A stretch of DNA of 64,000 nucleotides from Ruegeria intermedia (lineage in GTDB: Bacteria > Pseudomonadota > Alphaproteobacteria > Rhodobacterales > Rhodobacteraceae). Below the pieces are notes generated by a model. The model was given only the letters and a program-made list of their open reading frames with translations. It searched no databases and was not told the DNA's origin. Where the stretch lies: the NCBI RefSeq assembly GCF_900129345.1, contig NZ_FQVK01000023.1, positions 1 through 64,000 on the forward strand, given 5' to 3'. The number at the start of each line of letters is the position of its first letter. Position 1 is the first letter of the stretch. The position numbers and the translations under genes are program-made. Positions 58,014 through 64,000 of the stretch are shown piece by piece.

Positions 58014-59177
58014 TCAGGCCGCCGGCATCCGGATTTCGACCATTTCGGCAAACCATGAGCATCCAATCGGAATGATCTCGTCATTGAAATCGTATTCAGG
58101 GTGGTGCAGCCCGGCGCTGTCACCATTGCCCAGAACTATGAACGCACCCGGCCGTTCCTGCAACATGAACGAGAAATCCTCGCCGCCCATGACCATCGGC
58201 GCCTCGAGGCAACTGCCGCCCACGGCGATGGCTGCGGCCTCGGCATGCTGCGTGGGCGCTTCGGCGTTGATCGTCACCGGCACGCAACGGGTATAGGTCA
58301 CGCGCGCGGTTCCGCCCATCGCGGCGACCACGCCTTGCGTCACCTCGGTCAGGCGGCGCTCGACCAGATCGCGCATTTCGTTGGAATGGGTGCGTACCGT
58401 GCCCCGCACGCGCGCCGATTGCGGGATCACGTTGAACGCGGTCGAAGAGGTCTCGACCGAGGTAACCGACAGCACCGCCTGCAGGGTCGGATCGGTATTG
58501 CGCGCCACGATGGTCTGCAGGGCCACCACCAGTTGCGACAGCATGACGGTGGTGTCCACCGTTTCGTGCGGTTTGGCCGCATGCCCGCCGCGCCCGTCCA
58601 GATGGATGTCGAACTCGTCCACCGCCGCCAGCAACGGCCCCGAGCGGATGGCGAATTGCCCCGTAGGCAGGCCCGGCACGTTGTGCATGGCATAGACCTC
58701 TTGAATGCCGAAACGGTCCATCAACCCGTCCCGGCACATCGCCTCGGCGCCGTTCCCGCCCTCTTCAGCCGGCTGAAAGATCACCACCGCCGTGCCGTCG
58801 AAATTGCGCGTCTCGGCCAGGTATTTCGCCGCCCCCAGAACCATCGCCGTGTGACCGTCATGGCCGCAGGCATGCATCGCCCCCGGCGTTTGCGAGGCAT
58901 AGTCCAGCCCGGTCTGCTCCTGCATGGGCAGCGCATCCATGTCGGCCCGCAGGCCGATCACCCGGCCCTGCGTGTCGGTCTTGCCCTTGATCGCGCCGAC
59001 CACGCCGGTGCGGCCGATCCCCGTCACCACCTCGTCACAGCCGAATTCCCGCAGCTTTTCCGCAACCAGCGCACTGGTTCGGTGGGTGTCGTACAGGAGC
59101 TCGGGGTTCTGGTGAATGTCACGCCGCCACGCGGTGATTTCGGGATGCAATTCGGCAAAACGGTTTCTGACGGGCAT
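58014..59177 (-). CDS. M20-family amidohydrolase, copy 1
   Basis: A 387-aa paralogue of the neighbouring 56824 gene with the same architecture: HACGHDGHTAMVLGA near residue 100, FQPAEEGGNG and GRGGHAAKPHETVD. ATG 59177 (GGAGG at 13 nt) gives the start shared with its copy. Substrate selectivity probably differs, since residues around the lid differ (for example NGAEAMCRDG against GGREMCEDG). Confidence 0.88.
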   Translation of the reverse strand: MPVRNRFAELHPEITAWRRDIHQNPELLYDTHRTSALVAEKLREFGCDEVVTGIGRTGVVGAIKGKTDTQGRVIGLRADMDALPMQEQTGLDYASQTPGAMHACGHDGHTAMVLGAAKYLAETRNFDGTAVVIFQPAEEGGNGAEAMCRDGLMDRFGIQEVYAMHNVPGLPTGQFAIRSGPLLAAVDEFDIHLDGRGGHAAKPHETVDTTVMLSQLVVALQTIVARNTDPTLQAVLSVTSVETSSTAFNVIPQSARVRGTVRTHSNEMRDLVERRLTEVTQGVVAAMGGTARVTYTRCVPVTINAEAPTQHAEAAAIAVGGSCLEAPMVMGGEDFSFMLQERPGAFIVLGNGDSAGLHHPEYDFNDEIIPIGCSWFAEMVEIRMPAA

Positions 59178-59234
59178 GCACGTTTCCTCCACTACCAGCA
59201 TCCAAGCCGAAGGCCTTGGGCTAAAACAAAAAAA

Positions 59235-60401
59235 TCAGGCGGCCAGTTTCCGGACCAACCGCTGCATGAATTGGTGCCCGGCATCGAACTGGGCAACGGT
59301 TATGAATTCGTCGGGCTTGTGCGCTTGGGCGATGTCGCCCGGCCCGCAGATCACGGCCGAATAGCCGGCCTCCTGGAACTGCCCCGCCTCGGTGCCATAG
59401 CTGACGACATGGGTCGCGTTGTCGCCGGTCAGCGAGCGGACCAGCGCCTCGGCCTCGCCCTCGGGCTCGGGGGTCAGCGCGGGAACGGCAAAGCTGGGCA
59501 CCACGTCGATTCGCGTCTTGGGGCGGACCTGCTGCATCCGCGCCTCGACCGCGCGCACCTGCGCCAGATAGGCGTCGCGCCATGCGGCGGCGCTTTCGCC
59601 GGGTACCACGCGGAAATCCATCATGAACCGGCAATTCTTGGCCGTGATGTTGTGCGCCGTCCCACCCTCGATCATGCCCACGTGGCACGTCGTCCAAGGG
59701 GGGTCGAACGCCGCCGCAAGCGCGCCGGGTTGCGCGGCCATGTTCTTTGCATTCTGCTGATTGGCCCAGTCGATCAGGGGGGCCGCATGCATGATGGCAT
59801 TCACCCCTTCGTGCAGGCGCGAGCTGTGGACTTCGTGGCCCACCACATGCGTGTCATAGCCATAGCTGCCCTTGTGCCCGGTCACCGTCTGCATCATCGA
59901 CGGCTCGCCCACGATCACCACCGAGCCCTTGGGCAGAACCTGCTGCATCGCCGCGATCATCGGCGGAGCGCCGGTACAGCCGACCTCTTCGTCGAAACTC
60001 AGCGCCAGTTGCAGCGGACGGGCCACGCCCGCGTGATGCGCCTCGACCAATGCCCAGATCGCCAGCGCGTCAAACCCTTTCATGTCGCAGGTGCCGCGCC
60101 CGAAATACTTGCCGTCGCGCTCGGTGACCGTGAAGGGATCGCTGCCCCAGGCCTGCCCGTCCACCGGCACCACGTCGGTATGGCCCGACAGGACGACGGC
60201 ACCTTCATCCCACGGCCCGATATGGGCGAACAGTGCCGCCTTGTGCGGCTGGTCGGGATCGGGCCATCGGTGGGATTCGATACCATGACTCGCCAGATAG
60301 TCCTGGACCCAATCGATCAGGGGCAGATTGGTGTCGCGGCTGACCGTCGGGAACGCGATCAGCCGCGTCATGATTTCAAGCGGTGTCAGGCGCCGCGCCA
60401 T
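59235..60401 (-). CDS. argE: Acetylornithine deacetylase
   Basis: A 388-aa M20A deacylase, with metal ligands in LSGHTDVVPVDGQAW, GRGTCDMKGFDAL and EEVGCTGAPPMIAA. The HSSRLHEGVNA segment marks the lid/dimer domain. It removes the acetyl group from N-acetylornithine in arginine synthesis. ATG 60401 is preferred; a TTG at 60410 (MSAMARRL) would overlap the ATPase stop as TTGA. It is co-transcribed with the ATPase upstream. Confidence 0.88.
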   Translation of the reverse strand: MARRLTPLEIMTRLIAFPTVSRDTNLPLIDWVQDYLASHGIESHRWPDPDQPHKAALFAHIGPWDEGAVVLSGHTDVVPVDGQAWGSDPFTVTERDGKYFGRGTCDMKGFDALAIWALVEAHHAGVARPLQLALSFDEEVGCTGAPPMIAAMQQVLPKGSVVIVGEPSMMQTVTGHKGSYGYDTHVVGHEVHSSRLHEGVNAIMHAAPLIDWANQQNAKNMAAQPGALAAAFDPPWTTCHVGMIEGGTAHNITAKNCRFMMDFRVVPGESAAAWRDAYLAQVRAVEARMQQVRPKTRIDVVPSFAVPALTPEPEGEAEALVRSLTGDNATHVVSYGTEAGQFQEAGYSAVICGPGDIAQAHKPDEFITVAQFDAGHQFMQRLVRKLAA

Positions 60402-60406
60402 CGCGC

Positions 60407-62227
60407 TCAATACCCGCTGTCGGTGGTCAGAATGAAATGCCCCGGCTCGACCTCGCGGTATTCCGACGGCGCGGGCTGATAGTCGATCGGATGAATGGGC
60501 GACGGGATCGGTTTGAAATTCAAGTCTTTTTCCGATTTCCGCTGGTTCGGGTCCGCGATCGGAACCGCCTTCATCAGCGCCTGAGTATAGGGGTGCTGGG
60601 GGTTCTCGAACACCCGCGCCCGCGGACCCAGTTCGACGATCCGGCCCAGATACATCACACCGACATGGTGGCTGACACGTTCAACCACGGCCATGTCGTG
60701 GCTGATGAACAGATAGCTGAGCCCCAGTTCGGACTGCAGTTCCATCATCAGGTTCAGCACCTGCGCCTGCACCGACACGTCTAGCGCCGAAACGGCCTCG
60801 TCAGCGATGATCAGCTTGGGGTTCAGCGCAAGGGCGCGCGCGATGGCGATGCGCTGGCGCTGGCCGCCCGACATCTCGTGCGGGTAACGGCGCATGAAGC
60901 TGCGCGGCAGGTGCACCTTGTCGAACAGCTGCGCCACGCGGTCCTGCAGCTCCGACCCCGAGGCCACGCCATAGTTGCGCATCGGCTCGGCCACCTGGTC
61001 GACCAGCTGCATCTGCGGGTTCAACGAGGCGAACGGGTCCTGAAAGATCATCTGCATGTCCAGCCGGGCCTTGCGCAGGCCCTTCTGGTCCAGCTTCATG
61101 ATGTCGACGCCATCAAGGTCCACCTCGCCCGACAGCGGCTCGACCAACCGCAGGATCGACCGCCCCGCCGAGGACTTGCCGCAGCCGGATTCACCGACCA
61201 GGCTCAGCGTCTGGCCCCGGTTCAGCGTGAACGAGACGTCCTCGACCGCATGCACGTTCGAGATCGTGCGGCGCAGCAGCCCGCCCTTGACCGGGAACCG
61301 CGTGGTCAGGTTGCGGACCGTCAGCAGCACGTCCTCGGTTCCGGGAATCGGAGCGATGTTCTGACCCTCGACCCCCAGCAGCTTCATCGGTTCGGGCGCG
61401 GATTTGCCGCGCATCTCGCCCAGCTTGGGCACCGCGGCCAGCAAGGCCTTGGTGTAATCGTGCCGGGGGTTCTCAAAAATCTCGGTGACGGTGCCCTCTT
61501 CGACCTTGTTGCCGCGATACATGACCACGACGCGGTCGGCCATCTGGGCGACCACGGCCATGTCATGGGTGATGAACATCACCGCCGTGCCGGTTTCGCG
61601 TTTCAGCCGGTCCATCAGGGCCAGGATCTCGGCCTGGATCGTCACGTCCAGCGCCGTGGTGGGTTCATCGGCGATCAGCAGGCGCGGCTCGCAGGCCATC
61701 GCCATGGCGATCACCACCCGCTGGCGCATCCCGCCCGACAATTCGTGCGGGTACTGCTTGAGTCGACGTTCCGGTTCGGGGATGCGGACCTGTTTCAGCA
61801 GCTCCAGCGCGCGCGCCTCGGCCTGCGCCTTGGACATGTTCTTGTGGATCCGCAGGCCCTCGGTCAGTTGCCGGCCCACGGTGAAGACCGGGTTCAGCGC
61901 GGTCATCGGTTCCTGAAAGATCATCCCGATCTCGTTGCCGCGAATCTGCTTCATCAGGTCCTGATCGGCCCTGGCCAGATCCAGCTTGTTCCCGTCGCGC
62001 CGGTCGAACAGCAACTCGCCGCCCGCGATCTTGCCCCCGCCGAATTCCACCAGCCGCATCAGCGACAGCGACGACACCGATTTGCCCGACCCCGATTCGC
62101 CCACGATGCAGACGGTTTCGCCCGGATGGACCTCGAACGAGACATCCTCGACCCCCACGACCGGGCCATCCTTGGTTTGAAACTCGACCCGAAGTTTTCT
62201 GATCTCGGCAATAGGCTGGTCCAGCAC
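60407..62227 (-). CDS. Dual ATP-binding protein of a peptide/oligopeptide ABC transporter
   Basis: A 606-aa fusion of two ABC ATPases (DppD-like plus DppF-like). The first domain has Walker A GESGSGKS near residue 39 and signature LSGGMRQR. The second has GESGCGKSS near residue 340 and signature MSGGQRQR. It energises uptake of dipeptides or other small compounds through permeases not seen in this window. The start is about 280 bp from the divergent binding-protein gene. The C terminus ends in SGY. Confidence 0.92.
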   Translation of the reverse strand: MLDQPIAEIRKLRVEFQTKDGPVVGVEDVSFEVHPGETVCIVGESGSGKSVSSLSLMRLVEFGGGKIAGGELLFDRRDGNKLDLARADQDLMKQIRGNEIGMIFQEPMTALNPVFTVGRQLTEGLRIHKNMSKAQAEARALELLKQVRIPEPERRLKQYPHELSGGMRQRVVIAMAMACEPRLLIADEPTTALDVTIQAEILALMDRLKRETGTAVMFITHDMAVVAQMADRVVVMYRGNKVEEGTVTEIFENPRHDYTKALLAAVPKLGEMRGKSAPEPMKLLGVEGQNIAPIPGTEDVLLTVRNLTTRFPVKGGLLRRTISNVHAVEDVSFTLNRGQTLSLVGESGCGKSSAGRSILRLVEPLSGEVDLDGVDIMKLDQKGLRKARLDMQMIFQDPFASLNPQMQLVDQVAEPMRNYGVASGSELQDRVAQLFDKVHLPRSFMRRYPHEMSGGQRQRIAIARALALNPKLIIADEAVSALDVSVQAQVLNLMMELQSELGLSYLFISHDMAVVERVSHHVGVMYLGRIVELGPRARVFENPQHPYTQALMKAVPIADPNQRKSEKDLNFKPIPSPIHPIDYQPAPSEYREVEPGHFILTTDSGY

Positions 62228-62510
62228 GCGCGCGCTCTCCCTGAGGGCTTGTTAGATTTTGGTGTCGAACGCTAAGGCGGCAAAGCGGGAAAAGTCAAAC
62301 CCATTGCCAGATTTCGCAGCGGCAAGGCTTGCAATTTTCGAAAACTCTGTTTCGATACCCCGCGTAACCGCGCCGAAAAACCTGCGCAGGCCGCAAGAAA
62401 CGAAGTCTTTTTTCTTTTCGTCACAGCAGCTTGCCCCAGGCGCGGCAACGCCAAATCCGCAGGCCTTGCGGAAAAATCGAGACACGAATGTGTCCAACAA
62501 GGAGTGTATG
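62228..62510. promoter_or_regulatory. Divergent promoter region, ABC ATPase / binding protein
   Basis: 283 bp without a gene. It contains T-rich stretches (about 62406-62422) and a short inverted repeat GACAC-GAAT-GTGTC at 62481-62494, just upstream of the AAGGAG of the binding-protein gene. Likely to hold back-to-back promoters. No clear box could be fixed. Confidence 0.4.
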
Positions 62511-64000
62511 ATGAAAATTAAAGCCCTTTTGCTCGGTGCGATTGCAAGCACGGCACTGGCCCCGATGGCCATGGCCGAGCGCGGATCGGACGGCAATGTC
62601 AGCATCATCTATTGGCAGGCGCCCTCGATCCTGAACCCGTTCCTGTCGGGCGGCACCAAGGATGTCGAGGCGGCCTCGCTGGTGATCGAACCGCTGGCCC
62701 GCTATGACCAGGACGGCAACATGGTGCCCTATCTGGCGGCCGAAATCCCGACCGTGGAAAATGGCGGCGTCAGTGAGGATCTGACCTCGATCACCTGGAA
62801 GATCGCGCCCGGAATCACCTGGTCGGACGGCTCGCCCTTCACCGCGGCCGACGTCAAGTTCACCGCCGACTACTGCATGCATCCCGAAGGCGGCTGTGCG
62901 CAGGTGACCAAGTTCGAAGGCGTCACCAGCGTCGAGGCCCTGGACGATCTGACCGTCAAGGTCACCTTCGACAAGCCGACCCCCTTCCCCTATGGCCCGT
63001 TCGTGGGCGGGGAAAGCCCGATCATCCAGAAGGCCCAGTTCGAAAACTGCATGGGCGCCAAGGCGCCGGAATGCACCGAGCAGAACTTCAACCCGATCGG
63101 CACCGGCCCGTTCGTCGTCACCGAGTTCAAGCCGAACGACGTGATCACCTTCAAGGCCAACGACAACTATCGTGACCCGAACAAGCCCGCCTTTGCCACC
63201 GTGACCTTCAAGGGCGGCGGCGATGCCACCGCGGCCGGACGCGCCGTGATGGAAACTGGCGAGTTCGACTATGCCTGGAACCTGCAGCTGGCCCCCGAGG
63301 TGATCTCGCAGATGCAGGCCGGCGGCAAGGGCACTCCGGTGGCCGGCTTCGGCCCGCTGGTCGAGCGCATCATGCTGAACCAGACCAACCCGTCGCCTGA
63401 ACTGCCGGAAGGCGAACGTTCGACGGCCAAGCATCCGCATCCGTTCCTGACCGACCCGGCGGTGTACAACGCCATGTCTCTGGCAATCGACCGTCCGCTG
63501 CTGGTCGAGATCGGCTATGGCCAGGCGGGCAAAGTGACCTGCAACTGGGTCCCCGCCCCGGCTGCGTTCAATTCGACCACCATGACCTGCGACAAGCAGG
63601 ACATCGAAGGCGCGAAAAAGCTGCTGGATGATGCCGGCATCGTCGACACCGACGGCGACGGCATCCGCGAGAAGGACGGCGTGCCGCTGAAGATCGTCTA
63701 TCAGACCTCGACCAACGCCGTCCGCCAGGACTTCCAGGCGCTGATCAAGGAATGGTGGAGCCAGATCGGCATCGAAACCGAGCTGCGCAACATCAACGCG
63801 TCGGTCTTCTTCGGTGGTGATCCGGGCTCGCCCGACACGTTCCAGAAGTTCTATGCCGACGTGCAGATGTACGCCAACACCTTCAACGGCACCGATCCGC
63901 AGTCGTATCTGGGCAACATGCTGTGCGACAAGGCTCCGCGTCCGGAAACCCAGTGGCAGGGCGAAAACATCTCGCGCTGGTGCGACCCGGAATATGACGC
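62511..64000 (+). CDS. ABC transporter solute-binding protein, family 5 (partial)
   Basis: The first 496 codons of a periplasmic peptide/nickel-type binding protein; the 3' end lies beyond the window. A signal peptide (KIKALLLGAIASTALAPMAMA) is followed by the family features YWQAPSILNPFL, LARYDQDGNMVPYLAAE, GITWSDGSPFTAADVKF and NPIGTGPFVVTEFKPND. A DTDGDGIREKDG calcium-like loop sits near residue 381. ATG 62511 has AAGGAG at 6 nt; ATG 62508 is too close to it. It is expected to feed the ATPase encoded at 60407. Confidence 0.9.
   Translation, partial: MKIKALLLGAIASTALAPMAMAERGSDGNVSIIYWQAPSILNPFLSGGTKDVEAASLVIEPLARYDQDGNMVPYLAAEIPTVENGGVSEDLTSITWKIAPGITWSDGSPFTAADVKFTADYCMHPEGGCAQVTKFEGVTSVEALDDLTVKVTFDKPTPFPYGPFVGGESPIIQKAQFENCMGAKAPECTEQNFNPIGTGPFVVTEFKPNDVITFKANDNYRDPNKPAFATVTFKGGGDATAAGRAVMETGEFDYAWNLQLAPEVISQMQAGGKGTPVAGFGPLVERIMLNQTNPSPELPEGERSTAKHPHPFLTDPAVYNAMSLAIDRPLLVEIGYGQAGKVTCNWVPAPAAFNSTTMTCDKQDIEGAKKLLDDAGIVDTDGDGIREKDGVPLKIVYQTSTNAVRQDFQALIKEWWSQIGIETELRNINASVFFGGDPGSPDTFQKFYADVQMYANTFNGTDPQSYLGNMLCDKAPRPETQWQGENISRWCDPEYD

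Overview
The window is a compact, GC-rich chromosomal segment from an alphaproteobacterium, almost certainly a Rhodobacterales / Roseobacter-group marine bacterium. The main reasons are a 14-subunit nuo operon interspersed with the extra reading frames typical of that order (DUF5333, DUF5337, a MAPEG protein), an H-NOX/GGDEF pair, a non-pyrrolysine MttB homologue, DUF3572, and a dual-ATPase peptide ABC transporter. No phage, insertion sequence, CRISPR array, integrase or other mobile element was found. The placement is inferred from gene content; no rRNA gene is present to confirm it.

Layout. 1-380: a tRNA-Ser(UGA) on the minus strand with its own terminator. 584-8032 (+): a SPOR-domain lipoprotein, dacC, then the tightly overlapping set tmk-holB-tatD-MBL hydrolase, followed by an AEC transporter and a CbiX-like protein. 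8045-13907: a c-di-GMP district with an H-NOX homologue, an HNOBA-GGDEF cyclase and a PleD-like cyclase, enclosing an mttB homologue, a HAD phosphatase and a DUF3572 protein. 13913-15817 (-): EF-hand protein, ECF sigma factor, small membrane protein and periplasmic metal-sensor-like protein, an arrangement resembling cnrYXH. 16036-17160 (+): a DUF983 protein and a NUDIX hydrolase. 17168-37760 (-): the nuo operon A-B-C-(2 tiny ORFs)-D-E-(DUF5337)-F-(MAPEG, lipoprotein, DUF5333)-G-(hypothetical)-H-I-(CMD-like)-J-K-L-M-N, ended by a strong terminator and followed immediately by birA-coaX-rnj.

37948-47906 (-): a complete leucine/isovalerate degradation cluster, with isovaleryl-CoA dehydrogenase, acyl-CoA synthetase, an unknown membrane-anchored protein, MCC beta, an ASCH protein, MCC alpha, HMG-CoA lyase and enoyl-CoA hydratase. 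An outer-membrane OmpW gene sits inside it on the opposite strand. birA, at the end of the nuo cluster, supplies the biotin ligase that MCC alpha needs. 48063-49965 (-): a DegT-type aminotransferase and a phosphoglycolate-phosphatase-like enzyme. 50099-56784 (+, one exception): glmU-glmS (UDP-GlcNAc synthesis), an AlkD-like protein, moaA and waaA (Kdo transferase). 56824-62227 (-): a dual ABC ATPase followed by three M20 peptidase/deacylase genes. A divergent solute-binding protein runs off the right edge.

Most of this is ordinary core genome. The most unusual item is an H-NOX homologue (9034-9621) that lacks both the proximal heme histidine and the YxSxR motif yet is still translationally coupled to an HNOBA-GGDEF cyclase. 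About 3 kb away is a PleD-like cyclase whose first receiver has lost all four phosphorylation-site residues. Other points are the CnrYXH-like sigma module with an EF-hand leader gene, a candidate operator upstream of the leucine cluster, and a nuo terminator that directly abuts the birA start codon.
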